In this document: one piece after another, positions 1-9,255 of the stretch | How the letters are laid out: each line of letters starts with the position of its first letter | Numbering within the stretch: the first letter of the stretch is position 1 | DNA from: Rubrivirga marina | GTDB lineage: Bacteria; Bacteroidota; Rhodothermia; Rhodothermales; Rubricoccaceae | Direction: 5' to 3' | Assembly: GCF_002283365.1 (NCBI RefSeq) | Contig: NZ_MQWD01000001.1 | Coordinates: 931,694-995,693 of the forward strand | DNA length: 64,000 nt | Program-made: the position numbers and the translations under genes | Notes under the pieces: generated by a model | The model's database searches: none | The model's input: only the letters and a program-made list of their open reading frames with translations | Told to the model about the DNA's origin: nothing

Positions 1-1
1 G

Positions 2-1048
2 ACCTACGGCGCCGTCGTCACGACGCTGGCGGTCGACGCCGCGGGGACGGATCCGCACCACACCGACCACCAGATGCCGCCCGATGGCGTGCTCTGGGCC
101 AACGGCTTCGGGAGCGGCGACGTGTTCCGGTTCGACCTCCGGGACCCGCGCGCGCCGCGCCTGCTCGGTCGGTTCGTGGTCGACGGCCCGTTCATGCACC
201 CGCACAGTGTCGCACGGCTGGCGGACGGCCGCGTGCTGGCGACGCTCCAGATGCGCGGCCACGCCAACGCCGAGGCGGGCGCGCTCGTGGAGTTGGACGC
301 CGAGGGCCATCTGCTCCGGGCCTCCGATGCCGCGGACCCCGACGCCGACCCGTTCATCCGCCCATACAGCCTCGCCGTGGTCCCGGCGCTCGACCGCGTG
401 GTGACGACCAGCGCGGACATGCACGCGACCGAGCCGAGCCACGTCGTCCAGGTGTGGCGGCTGGGCGACCTGAGCCGCGTGGCGACGGTCCGCCTCCCGC
501 CCGGCCCGCGCGGCGACGAGGGCGTGGACCCGGCCGAGCCCCGGGTGCTCGCCGACGGCCGGACGGTCCTCGTGTCCACGTTCTCATGCGACCTCTACCG
601 CCTCGACGATCTCGACACCGACGCGCCCTCGGCCGACTTCGTCCACGGCTTCGCTGGGACGAACTGCGCGCTGCCGGTCGTGGCGGGGCGCTACTGGGTG
701 CAGACGGTCCCGGACGAGCACGCGCTCGTCGCCCTCGACGTGTCCGACCCCGCCCGCCCGCGCGAGGCCGGGCGGCTGACGCTGGCAGAGACGGACGGGC
801 CGCACTGGATCGCGCTCGACCCGGGCGGCACGCGGATCGTGATCAGCGGCGGCGGCGGCACGCTGGAGCGCCGCGTGCTCCTCGCCACGCTCGACCCGGC
901 GACGGGCGCCCTCGCCCTCGACGACCGCTTCCGCGACGCGGGCGCCAGCGCCCCGGGCGTCTCCTTCGACCGGGCCGGCTGGTCACACGGGGCGACCGGC
1001 CCGGCCATCCCTCACGGCGCCGTGTTCAGCCGTCCAGCCTACGAATAG
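2..1048 (+). CDS. Partial beta-propeller protein, selenium-binding/methanethiol-oxidase-like
   Basis: The reading frame is open from base 2, so the 5' end lies outside the window. About 348 residues remain. Repeated blade-like units are visible (DLRDPRAPRLLGRF, ALDVSDPARPREAGRL), typical of LVIVD or selenium-binding-protein propellers. Conserved-looking His motifs (MHPHSVARL, PHWIALD, PHGAVFS) resemble the metal-binding histidines of the SBP56/methanethiol oxidase family. An internal ATG at 74 exists, but the frame upstream (TYGAVVTTLAVDAAGTDPHH) reads as protein, so it is not the start. The specific enzyme activity is an inference; a generic seven-bladed propeller is the safe call. The next gene starts 4 nt downstream. 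Confidence 0.6.
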   Translation, partial: TYGAVVTTLAVDAAGTDPHHTDHQMPPDGVLWANGFGSGDVFRFDLRDPRAPRLLGRFVVDGPFMHPHSVARLADGRVLATLQMRGHANAEAGALVELDAEGHLLRASDAADPDADPFIRPYSLAVVPALDRVVTTSADMHATEPSHVVQVWRLGDLSRVATVRLPPGPRGDEGVDPAEPRVLADGRTVLVSTFSCDLYRLDDLDTDAPSADFVHGFAGTNCALPVVAGRYWVQTVPDEHALVALDVSDPARPREAGRLTLAETDGPHWIALDPGGTRIVISGGGGTLERRVLLATLDPATGALALDDRFRDAGASAPGVSFDRAGWSHGATGPAIPHGAVFSRPAYE

Positions 1049-1052
1049 GCCG

Positions 1053-2132
1053 ATGCACAGCAGCCTCTCGCTCATCGCGCTGCTTCTGGGGTTCGTCGTC
1101 CGCGCGCAGCCGGCTCCATCAGCGGACGTCGTGGGCGCGCTCGACCGATACGTCCGTGCCGAGATGGAGGCCCGGCACATCCCCGGCCTCGCGCTCGCTG
1201 TCGTCCAGGGCGACTCGGTCGTCTATGCCCGTGGCTATGGGTTCGCCGACCTCGCGCACCGCGTCCTGGCGACCGACTCGACCGCCTTTGTGATCGCCTC
1301 CATCACAAAGACGTTCACTGCGGTCGCCGTGCTGAGTCTGGTGGAGGAGGGGCGCGTGGCCCTCGACGACCCCATCGGCCGGCACGTCGCCGACCTGCCC
1401 GAGGCGTGGCGTGGCGCCACCGTCCGCCAGCTTCTCCAGCAGACGTCGGGCATCAACAGCTTCAACGCTCACGACGCTCCGCCATGTCCATCCGGGGCGA
1501 CGCTGGGCCCGGGCTACACGACGCGCGACGCCCTCGCCGAGGTCGCTTGCCTCCCACTCGACTTCGCGCCCGGCACGGACTGGTCGTACAGCGACTCCGG
1601 CTACCTGCTGCTCGGCCTGCTCCTCGAGACGGTGTCGGGGCAGACGTACGAGGGCCTCCTAGAAAACCGGATCTTCGCGCCGCTCGGGATGACATCCACG
1701 CGGCTGCTAGATGCCGGGGCCATCGTTCCGCAACTCGCTCGCGGGTATACCTGGGAGGACGGAGCGTTCCGCAACGGCCCCGAACTCATCGGAGCCGTGG
1801 AGTTCTCGACCGGCGGTCTTGTCTCCACCGTCCACGATTTGGCCCGGTGGGCGGCGGCGCTCGGGTCGCCGCGGTTGCTCCAGGCGGCGACGTGGGCCGA
1901 GGCCTGGACGCCCGCGCCTGTCGGTGAGGCGGTGTACGGGATGGGCTTCGCGCTGCGACCGGTGGAGGGCCGTCGGCACGTCGGGCACACCGGCGGCGGG
2001 CCGAGCGCGGCGACGACCCTCTCCGTGTTCCCCGACGACGGGCTGGCGGTGATCGTGCTCACCAACGCCGACCAGCCGCCCTTCACCATCCGTGACGTCG
2101 GCGTCGGCGTCGCTCGCCTCTTCCTCGACTGA
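1053..2132 (+). CDS. Secreted serine hydrolase, class C beta-lactamase family
   Basis: This 359-aa protein begins with a signal peptide (cleavage probably after FVVRAQ). It carries the penicillin-binding/class C beta-lactamase motifs: SxxK as S83-I-T-K86, Tyr179 in YSDSGY (the YxN position, here with Asp in place of Asn), and a C-terminal HTGGG in place of KTG. Such proteins are usually D-aminopeptidases, esterases or peptidases acting in the periplasm; the substrate cannot be read from sequence. It starts 4 nt after the propeller gene, and its TGA overlaps the ATG of the next gene by one base, so it is probably translated with the following three hydrolases from one mRNA. Confidence 0.85.
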   Translation: MHSSLSLIALLLGFVVRAQPAPSADVVGALDRYVRAEMEARHIPGLALAVVQGDSVVYARGYGFADLAHRVLATDSTAFVIASITKTFTAVAVLSLVEEGRVALDDPIGRHVADLPEAWRGATVRQLLQQTSGINSFNAHDAPPCPSGATLGPGYTTRDALAEVACLPLDFAPGTDWSYSDSGYLLLGLLLETVSGQTYEGLLENRIFAPLGMTSTRLLDAGAIVPQLARGYTWEDGAFRNGPELIGAVEFSTGGLVSTVHDLARWAAALGSPRLLQAATWAEAWTPAPVGEAVYGMGFALRPVEGRRHVGHTGGGPSAATTLSVFPDDGLAVIVLTNADQPPFTIRDVGVGVARLFLD

Positions 2133-3829
2133 TGAGACACGCCCTCGCTTCGACGCGTCACCCGGCGCTCGCTATCGCGCTGCTCGTCTTCGCCGCCTGC
2201 ACCGCTCCGCTCCCCGCCGCGCAGCAGCCAGCGGTGGAGCCCTCCCCTGCGTCCCCGACGCTCATCCTCCACCACGCCGTCGTGTTCACGGCCGACCCGG
2301 CGCGGCCGTATGCCGAGGCCGTCGCCATCGCCGGCGAGCGCGTCGTGGCCGTCGGCACCGACGCCGAGGTGCGGGCGCTGGCGGGGCCGGAGACCGAGGT
2401 GCTCGACCTCGGGGGGCGGCTCGTCGTGCCCGGCCTCAACGACGCGCACGTCCACGTCGGCCCCTGGCCGGAGGGGATGCACTCCCTCGGGCTGAGCGGG
2501 AGGGCCGAGCCCTCGTGGGCCGCCGTCCTCGACTCGGTGCGGGCGGCCGCCGCACGCATACCCGCCGGGACGTGGCTCCAGGGCAGCATCGGTGGGGACG
2601 CGCTGGACGCCCCGGCCGCCGGCCGCTTCGCCCTCGACGCGGTCGCGCCCTCCCACCCGGTGATGCTCACGGGCTGGACCGGCCACGGGCTGATCCTGAA
2701 CACGGCGGCGCTGAATGCCCTCGGCTTCTCGCTGACCGAGCCCGACCGTCCCGGCGGCCTCTTCGGCCGCGTGGCCGGGACCGACACGCTCGACGGGCGG
2801 CTGTGGGAGTACCCCCAACTCGACGTCGTCCGCCGTCTGAGCGACCCGCTGACGCGCGCCGACGCCGTCGCCACCTACCGCGCGTTCGCCGACCAGATGG
2901 TGCGCTGGGGCGTGACGTCGGTGCAGCAGATGGAGAACGACCGGCCCCTCGCGGAGACGCTCGCCGCGCTCGCCGAGGCCGACGTGCCGCTCCGCTGGGG
3001 CGTCTTCGCGTGGCCGATGCCGCTCCGCTCGGTCGACGAGCCGCGCCCCGACGCGACGCGCCCGGCCGGGCTGCCCGCCCGCGTCCGCGTGCTCGGCACC
3101 AAGTGGATGCTCGACGGCACGCCCGTCGAGCGCGGCGCCGCGCTCCGCCAGCCGTACGCCGACCGGCCGGACTGGGCCGGGCGTCTCAACTTTACCGACG
3201 TCGAGCTGCGGGCGATCCTCCAGAGCGCGCGCGACCGCGACGACCAGACGGCCTTCCACATCGTCGGCGACGCGACGCTCGATCGGGTGATGGACGTGAT
3301 GGAGGACCTGGCGCCGGCCGAGACGTGGCGCGCCCGACGCGTCCGCATCGAGCACGGCGAGGGGTTGGCGCCCGACCTGCTGCCGCGCGCGGCGGCCCTC
3401 GGGATGGTGCTCGTCCAGAACCCCCTCCACTTCGCCATCCCGGACGTGATGGCCGCGCGCTATGGCGCCGACCGCCTGCCCGAGGTCCAGCTCCTCCGCA
3501 GCGCCGCCGAGGCGGGCGTGCCCGTCGCCCTCGGGGCCGACGCCGGCGGATCGGGCCGGAACCCGTGGCTCAACCTGATGCTGGCGACGCTCCACCCCGT
3601 GAATCCCTCCGAGGCGCTCTCGCGCGAGGCGGCCCTCGTGGCCTACACCCGGGGGAGCGCCGTCGCCGAGCACGCCGAGACCGACAAGGGGACGCTCGCG
3701 CCGGGGATGCTGGCCGACCTCGCCGTCCTCTCGCAGAACGTCCTGGATGTACCGCCCGACGCCCTCCCCGACACGGAGAGCGTGCTGGCGGTCATCGGGG
3801 GCGTGATCGTCTACCGCACCCTGCCCTGA
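2132..3829 (+). CDS. Amidohydrolase of the YtcJ type, exported
   Basis: This 565-aa protein has an N-terminal signal ending near FAAC, so it is possibly lipid-anchored. Metal-dependent amidohydrolase features are in the expected order: an N-terminal beta-sandwich stretch, HxH in VPGLNDAHVHVGPW, the YtcJ-typical KWMLDGTP block, the His of AFHIVGDATLD, RIEHGEGL, and the late Asp in ALGADAGGS. Members hydrolyse amide or related C-N bonds in the periplasm; the substrate is unknown. The ATG overlaps the previous stop (TGATG), and the same arrangement joins it to the next gene. Confidence 0.85.
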   Translation: MRHALASTRHPALAIALLVFAACTAPLPAAQQPAVEPSPASPTLILHHAVVFTADPARPYAEAVAIAGERVVAVGTDAEVRALAGPETEVLDLGGRLVVPGLNDAHVHVGPWPEGMHSLGLSGRAEPSWAAVLDSVRAAAARIPAGTWLQGSIGGDALDAPAAGRFALDAVAPSHPVMLTGWTGHGLILNTAALNALGFSLTEPDRPGGLFGRVAGTDTLDGRLWEYPQLDVVRRLSDPLTRADAVATYRAFADQMVRWGVTSVQQMENDRPLAETLAALAEADVPLRWGVFAWPMPLRSVDEPRPDATRPAGLPARVRVLGTKWMLDGTPVERGAALRQPYADRPDWAGRLNFTDVELRAILQSARDRDDQTAFHIVGDATLDRVMDVMEDLAPAETWRARRVRIEHGEGLAPDLLPRAAALGMVLVQNPLHFAIPDVMAARYGADRLPEVQLLRSAAEAGVPVALGADAGGSGRNPWLNLMLATLHPVNPSEALSREAALVAYTRGSAVAEHAETDKGTLAPGMLADLAVLSQNVLDVPPDALPDTESVLAVIGGVIVYRTLP

Positions 3830-4917
3830 TGTCGATGTGCCCCCCCGCCCACCTCGGCCCACTCACCGACGAGGCCGGCGCCCCAAACCTCCGTCTGCTC
3901 CTCGTCGGCTTTCTCGTCTTTTGGGGGTGCGTCTCGCCAGCCGCCGCGCAGGGCGCCGGGCGCCCCATCCTGGACATGCACCTCCACGCTCGGCGCGCCG
4001 ACTACATCGGGCCGAACCCGCCGCCGATGTGCGCGCCGTTCGCGACGATGCCGCGCTGGGACAACGTCCTGCCTATCGAGGACGGCCTCGACTTCAACGC
4101 GCCCCCCTGCGAGGAGCCGGTGTTCGCGCCGGCGACCGACGAGGGCGTCCTGCAGGAGACGCTGGACGCGATGGAGCGGTACAACATCGTGGGGATGGTC
4201 AGCGGTGAGCCCGACCTGACAGCGGTCTGGAAGGCCGCCGCGCCCGACCGCGTGATCGTCGGGCTCGACCTCCGCGTGGGCGTGGACGACGCGCAGCCCC
4301 ACGTGGCGGCTCGGACGCCCGACGAGGTGCGGGCGCTCCACGCCAGCGGCGCCTTCGAGGTGTTGGGCGAGGTGATGGCGCAGTACGAGGGCATCCCGGC
4401 CGACGACCCCCGGCTCGAACCGTACTGGGCGCTGGCGGAGGAGCTGGACGTGCCCGTCGCCATCCACCTGGGAGCGGGCGGCCCGGCGGACCCCTACTTC
4501 GGGAGCCCCGGCTACCGGGCGCGCGACAGCAGCCCGCTGCGCATGGAAGAGGTGCTGGTCCGGCACCCGCGCCTCCGGGTCTACCTCATGCACGCGGGCT
4601 ACCCCTTCGTGGACGACCTCCGCGCGCTCCTCTTCAGCCACCCCCAGGTCTACGTCGACGTCGGCAGCATCGTCTACACCGAGCCGCGGGCGGCCTTCTA
4701 CCGGTTCCTCCAGGAGGTCGTCGAGGCGGGCTACGGGGACCGGGTGATGTTCGGCTCCGACCAGATGATCTGGCCCGGCATCATCGGGCCGTCGGTCCGA
4801 GCCATTGAGGACGCGCCGTTCCTGAGCGAGGTGCAGAAGCGGGACCTCTTCTACCACAACGCGGCGCGCTTCCTCCGGCTCGACCCGGAGACCGTCGCCC
4901 GCCACCACGCTCGCTAG
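3829..4917 (+). CDS. Exported amidohydrolase (TIM-barrel metal-dependent hydrolase, PF04909-like)
   Basis: The protein has 362 aa if read from the ATG that overlaps the preceding TGA; a second ATG lies 6 nt later. A hydrophobic signal segment (LRLLLVGFLVFWGC...AAAQ) precedes the mature start. The metal-binding DMHLH motif follows at once, then AIHLGAG, VYLMHAGYPF and the C-terminal FGSDQM, which together are the amidohydrolase-2 pattern. The family includes decarboxylases and lactonases, so the reaction is not fixed by the motifs. It is unrelated in detail to the YtcJ-like neighbour although both are exported TIM-barrel hydrolases. The next gene starts 2 nt downstream. Confidence 0.8.
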   Translation: MSMCPPAHLGPLTDEAGAPNLRLLLVGFLVFWGCVSPAAAQGAGRPILDMHLHARRADYIGPNPPPMCAPFATMPRWDNVLPIEDGLDFNAPPCEEPVFAPATDEGVLQETLDAMERYNIVGMVSGEPDLTAVWKAAAPDRVIVGLDLRVGVDDAQPHVAARTPDEVRALHASGAFEVLGEVMAQYEGIPADDPRLEPYWALAEELDVPVAIHLGAGGPADPYFGSPGYRARDSSPLRMEEVLVRHPRLRVYLMHAGYPFVDDLRALLFSHPQVYVDVGSIVYTEPRAAFYRFLQEVVEAGYGDRVMFGSDQMIWPGIIGPSVRAIEDAPFLSEVQKRDLFYHNAARFLRLDPETVARHHAR

Positions 4918-4919
4918 TC

Positions 4920-7067
4920 ATGCGCCGCCTCCGAACGGTCCTCCTCGTGCTTGCCCTCGCCGCTGTGCCCACCGCCGCGCAGCCAGCCGCGCCGGTGCGC
5001 GTGGTCGTGGACACCCTCCACGGCGTCGTGGTCGAGGACCCCTACCGCTGGATGGAGGCCGAGGCCGAGGCCGAGGTGCAGGCGTTCTACCGCGCGCAGG
5101 CCGCCCACGCCGACTCCGTCCTCGCCCGGATCCCCGGTCGCGACGCGCTCGCCGCCGAGATCGAGGGCGTGCTCGCCGAGGACACCGGGTTGTGGGGGCT
5201 GTGGCCGACGGCCGGCCCGCTCGTCACCCGCCGTCTCGTCCCGGGCGCCGACGAGCCGGCGCTGTTCGTGCGCGACACGCCCGACGCTCCCGAGCGCCTG
5301 CTCCTCGACCCCTCCACGCTCACGCTCGGCGGGCGCCGGTTCGACTTCCGCGGCCTCCACCCCGCCCCCGACGGGCGGCACGTCGCCCTCAGCCTCGCCG
5401 CCGACGGCGACACCGAGCCGACGCTCCTCGTGCTGGACGTGGCGACGGGTGCCTTCGAGGACCGCATCGGGCCGGTGCTCTGGGGGAGCAGCAGCGGCTT
5501 CGGCGCCGCGTGGCTGCCCGACGGCTCCGGCTTCTTCTACACGACGAACGACGCCACGCCCGACACGCCCGAGACCGAGCGCTACTGGCGCGGGCGCGTC
5601 GTGCTGCATCGACTGGGCACCGACCCGTCCGAGGACGTGGCGGTGTTCGGGCACGGCCTCTCGGAGGCGGTCCCGTTCGAGCCTCATTTTACCCCGTTCG
5701 TCTCGACGGGCGCGGCCTCGGGCCACGTCGCCGTGCGCGTGTGGCGCGGTGGGCCGACGCAGGAGGTCTGGACCGCTCCGCTCGACGCCCTCGACGGGCC
5801 GCGCACGCCCTGGCGGCAGGTGATCCCCCCGACCGACGTGCTGGAAGGGGTCGCCCTCCACGGTGACGCGCTCTACGTCATGACCGCCGACGGCGCCCCG
5901 CGCTACCGGATCGTCCGGCTCGCCCTCGACGGCTCGGGCCGCGCCGACGAGGTGCTTCCTGAAGGCGAGGGCGTGCTCCTCGCGATGGCGGCCGCCCGCG
6001 ACGCCCTTTACGCCGTCCGCCGCGAGGGCGGCACGTCGAGGATCCTCCGGGCGCCCCACGACGGCAGCGCCGTCACCGAGGTGCCGCTGCCCGCCCCCGG
6101 CCTCGCGCGGCTGACCGCGTTCCCCGGCCGCGACGGCACGTTCGTGCGCGTCCGCTCGTGGATCGAGCCGGACCGCGCCTACCACTACGACCCGTCGACG
6201 GGCGCGCTCGTGCTCGCTGGGCTGGAGCCGGAGCCCGTCTTCGACCCGTCGCCCTACAGGGTCGTGAACACGCACGCCCCGGCGGCCGACGGGACGAGGA
6301 TCCCGCTCACGCTCGTCCACCGTCGCGACCTCGCGCTCGACGGCGACCGGCCGGTTCATCTCTACGGCTACGGCTCGTTCGGGTCGTCTGTGGATCCGTA
6401 CTTCGCGCCGTTCCTCTCGACGTGGCTCGACCGGGGCGGCGTCTATGCCGTGGCGCACGTTCGGGGCGGCGGCGAGGGCGGCGAGGCGTGGCACGAGGCG
6501 GGACGCGGCGCAAACAAGCCCGTCGCCGTGGCCGACTTCATCGCGAGCGCCGAGCACCTCGTCCGCGAGGGCTACACGCGGCCGGGGCGGATCGGGATCG
6601 AGGGCGCGAGCGCGGGGAGCGTGCTCATCGACAACGCCGTGATCGACCGGCCCGACCTGTTCGGCGCGGCCGTGTTCGCCGTCGGCGTCGGCGACGAGGT
6701 GCGGGCGTACTACACCGCCGGCGGGGCGCGCAACCTGGCCGAGTTCGGCTCGCTCGACAGCGCCGACGGCGTGCGGTCGCTGCTGGCCGTGAGCGCGCTC
6801 CACCGCGTTCGCGACGACGTCGAATACCCGCCGGTACTCTTCGTGAGTGGGGCGACGGACTACGTGCTCCCGCTGTGGCAGACCGGCAAGCTCGTCGCGC
6901 GGATGCAGGCGGCGCAGGCCGGCCCGGCCCCGCTCCTCTGGCGGATCGACTGGCAGGGCGGACACTCGGGGGGGTCCTCGAACGCCGTGTTCGCTCGCGA
7001 AACCGCCATGCTCTACAGCTTCCTCTTCTGGCGCCTCGGCCACCCCGAGTTCCAACCCGCCCGATGA
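4920..7067 (+). CDS. Prolyl oligopeptidase family serine peptidase (S9A)
   Basis: This 715-aa protein has the normal length for the family, with a signal peptide ending near AAVPTAAQ. The N-terminal half is the propeller (DPYRWME is the typical opening motif). The C-terminal alpha/beta hydrolase carries Ser564 in GASAGS, Asp in SGATDYVLP and the catalytic His in WQGGHSGGSS. It should cleave short proline-containing peptides in the periplasm. As the last member of the 1053-7067 unit it suggests a peptide or amide scavenging role for that unit; this is an inference from context only. Confidence 0.92.
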   Translation: MRRLRTVLLVLALAAVPTAAQPAAPVRVVVDTLHGVVVEDPYRWMEAEAEAEVQAFYRAQAAHADSVLARIPGRDALAAEIEGVLAEDTGLWGLWPTAGPLVTRRLVPGADEPALFVRDTPDAPERLLLDPSTLTLGGRRFDFRGLHPAPDGRHVALSLAADGDTEPTLLVLDVATGAFEDRIGPVLWGSSSGFGAAWLPDGSGFFYTTNDATPDTPETERYWRGRVVLHRLGTDPSEDVAVFGHGLSEAVPFEPHFTPFVSTGAASGHVAVRVWRGGPTQEVWTAPLDALDGPRTPWRQVIPPTDVLEGVALHGDALYVMTADGAPRYRIVRLALDGSGRADEVLPEGEGVLLAMAAARDALYAVRREGGTSRILRAPHDGSAVTEVPLPAPGLARLTAFPGRDGTFVRVRSWIEPDRAYHYDPSTGALVLAGLEPEPVFDPSPYRVVNTHAPAADGTRIPLTLVHRRDLALDGDRPVHLYGYGSFGSSVDPYFAPFLSTWLDRGGVYAVAHVRGGGEGGEAWHEAGRGANKPVAVADFIASAEHLVREGYTRPGRIGIEGASAGSVLIDNAVIDRPDLFGAAVFAVGVGDEVRAYYTAGGARNLAEFGSLDSADGVRSLLAVSALHRVRDDVEYPPVLFVSGATDYVLPLWQTGKLVARMQAAQAGPAPLLWRIDWQGGHSGGSSNAVFARETAMLYSFLFWRLGHPEFQPAR

Positions 7068-7229
7068 CCGTCGGGCCCACGCGCGTCCACCGCGACGCCG
7101 CCGGCCGCCCCCCCACCTCACGCTCGACGCGACGCGCGTCCAAGGAACGCGCTGCACCCGACACCCTGTGCTCCCACCCGGCGCGCCTCCTCAGCCACCC
7201 CGCTCCTCCGGCCGCTGGCACCCGACACC

Positions 7230-8555
7230 ATGACCGACCGCCGCACGTTCCTCGCCCACACCGCCGGCACGCTTGGCGTGCTCGCGCTCGCTCCCTCGGC
7301 GTGGGGCGCGGCCCACGAGGCCGCGCGGACGCTCACGTCCCGCCTCGACGTCGCGCTCGACCGACTCGGCCGGCCCGGCCCCGCCCGCCTGGCGGACGAC
7401 GAGGCGTTCTGGGCCGAAGTCCGCGAGGCCTTCGACCTCGACGCCACGCTCATCAACCTCGACCACGGGTGGTCCAACCCGGCCCCGCGCTCGGCCGTCA
7501 ACGACCTCGTGTCTGGGGCCCGCTCGCTCGAAGCGCTCCCCTCCGAGGTCCTCGAAACGCTCTGGCCCACCGTCACCGACACGGCCGTCCGCGCCGCCCT
7601 CGCGGAGGCGATGGGCGTTCCGGGCGACCAACTCGCCCTCGTCCGCAACGCGACCGAGGCGCTCGACACGGTCCTCCTCGGCGTGCCGCTGGCGCCCGGC
7701 GACGAGGTCGTCTGCTCGTCGCACGACTACTACGCCATGCTCGACGCGCTCGAGCAGCGCCAGCGCCGCGACGGCGTCGTGCTGCGGTGGGTGGACCTGC
7801 CCGTCCCGGCCCCGTCGCTCGACGCGCTGGCGGAGGCGTACGAAGCCGCCCTCACGCCGCGCACGAAGCTCGTCCTGCTCACGCACCCGAGCAACCTGAC
7901 CGGCCAGCTCCTGCCCGTCCGTCGCATCGCCGAGGCGGCCCACGCCGTCGGCGCCGGGGTCGTCGTGGACGGGGCGCAGTCGCTCGGGCTCATCCCCGAG
8001 TCGCCGGCCGACCTCGGGGCCGACTACTACGGGGCGAGCCTCCACAAGTGGTTCGGGGCGCCCGTCGGGATGGGCGTGTTGTGGATGCGGCCCGAGCACG
8101 TGGAGACGGTGTGGCCGCTCGTGCCGTCGCCGCCGTGGGTGGACGGCATGGGGCGGTTCGAGTGGATCGGGACGAGCCCCGAGTACGTCGGCCCGGCGGT
8201 GCTTCCGGCGCTGGCGCTGCACGCCACGCTCGGCCCGGAACGCAAGGCGGCGCGGCTTCGATACCTGACCGGCTACTGGCGCGAGCGGGCCGCCGCCGCT
8301 CTCCCCACGGCTCGCTTCTACAGTCGGCCGGACGAGGAGATGAGCCTCGGACTCTGCACCATCGAACTGCCTGGGCTGGACGCCGAGGCGGTCAAGGAGC
8401 GCCTCCAGCAGGAGCACGGCCTCGTGGTGCAGCCGATGGGCGGGTTGGGCCGGACGCCCCACATCCGCGGCGTGCGCGTGAGCCCGAACGTCTACACCAC
8501 CCCGGCCGAACTCGACCGGCTCGTCGCCGCCCTCGTCGCTGTGGCCGCCTCTTGA
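7230..8555 (+). CDS. Tat-exported class V aminotransferase-like PLP enzyme
   Basis: This 441-aa protein starts with a twin-arginine signal (DRRTFLAHTAG... AWGAA). The aminotransferase class V fold is marked by DGAQSLGL (Asp that contacts the PLP nitrogen) and SLHKWFGAP, in which Lys273 should form the Schiff base. The closest described relatives are isopenicillin-N-epimerase-like or cysteine-desulfurase-like proteins; the substrate is unknown. Tat export fits a cofactor-loaded enzyme that must fold before transport. A 162-nt gap without a visible gene separates it from the upstream peptidase. Confidence 0.85.
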   Translation: MTDRRTFLAHTAGTLGVLALAPSAWGAAHEAARTLTSRLDVALDRLGRPGPARLADDEAFWAEVREAFDLDATLINLDHGWSNPAPRSAVNDLVSGARSLEALPSEVLETLWPTVTDTAVRAALAEAMGVPGDQLALVRNATEALDTVLLGVPLAPGDEVVCSSHDYYAMLDALEQRQRRDGVVLRWVDLPVPAPSLDALAEAYEAALTPRTKLVLLTHPSNLTGQLLPVRRIAEAAHAVGAGVVVDGAQSLGLIPESPADLGADYYGASLHKWFGAPVGMGVLWMRPEHVETVWPLVPSPPWVDGMGRFEWIGTSPEYVGPAVLPALALHATLGPERKAARLRYLTGYWRERAAAALPTARFYSRPDEEMSLGLCTIELPGLDAEAVKERLQQEHGLVVQPMGGLGRTPHIRGVRVSPNVYTTPAELDRLVAALVAVAAS

Positions 8556-8607
8556 GGTTGCCCCCGGACGCGGTGTGCCGGCGACGTCCAGTCGCAAGGC
8601 GAGGCCG

Positions 8608-8626
8608 CTCTCGAGGACGTCGAGAG
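8608..8626. terminator. Hairpin after the aminotransferase-like gene
   Basis: The arms CTCTCGA and TCGAGAG pair around a 5-nt loop, 52 nt after the stop at 8555. No T tract follows. It could be a transcription terminator or attenuator. Confidence 0.3.
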
Positions 8627-8670
8627 GGCGGAACCGGCGGGGAGCTGACGGTCGCCGCGTACACTGGGGC

Positions 8671-9111
8671 ATGGCCGGCTCCGACCTCTCCGTTCGTCCC
8701 GCAGCTCTCGATGATCTCCCGTTCGTTTCTCAGGACGGCTACCTCCCGGGGGGCGTCGCCCGGCGGAAGGTGGAGGACGGCGACGTCTTCGTCGCGTGGC
8801 GTGGAGACGAGCGCGTCGGGTACCTCCGCCTGGAGTGGCTGTGGTCGGCCGTCCCGTACATCGCACTCGTTCGCGTGCCGGCGCTCCACCGCCGGCATGG
8901 GGTCGGACGGGCGCTCCTCGCGGCCGCTGAAGCCGAGGCGGCCCGGCGCGGTCAGCCGGCTCTCTACAGCTCGTCGCAAGCCGATGAGCCAGAGCCCCAG
9001 GCGTGGCACCGCCACGTCGGGTTCGAAGAGTGCGGTCTGATCGCGGGACTCAACGAGGGCGGGGTCGGGGAGGTGTTCTTCCGAAAAGCCGTTGCCGGGG
9101 CGGCTCGCTAG
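8671..9111 (+). CDS. GNAT family N-acetyltransferase
   Basis: This 146-aa protein has the GNAT core: RPAALDDLPFV at the N-terminus, IALVRVPALHRRHGVGRALL (the Q/RxxGxG/A acetyl-CoA loop, here RRHGVG) and a C-terminal ...WHRHVGFEECG segment, which is the usual beta6-beta7 region. The ATG at 8671 is chosen because the fold begins right after it. The acceptor substrate cannot be told. The family also contains stand-alone acyltransferases for amino acids, antibiotics and protein N-termini. Confidence 0.82.
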   Translation: MAGSDLSVRPAALDDLPFVSQDGYLPGGVARRKVEDGDVFVAWRGDERVGYLRLEWLWSAVPYIALVRVPALHRRHGVGRALLAAAEAEAARRGQPALYSSSQADEPEPQAWHRHVGFEECGLIAGLNEGGVGEVFFRKAVAGAAR

Positions 9112-9140
9112 GTGGCGTTCCCTGAGGCGCCGACCCCTTC

Positions 9141-9158
9141 CGCCTCGGGGCTGAGGCG
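9141..9158. repeat. Intergenic GAGGCG/CGCCTC palindrome
   Basis: The arms CGCCTC and GAGGCG lie 30 nt after the GNAT stop. This is a short, degenerate member of the CCGCCTCGG palindrome family seen throughout the window. Confidence 0.45.
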
Positions 9159-9255
9159 AGAGGGGCATGGGCTCGGGGCGTCAGGGAACCGTCAGGGCGG
9201 CAGACGTGGCGCGGGGCGAAGTTCTGCGCTCCTCTCCCCAACGTCGTTCCTCGCC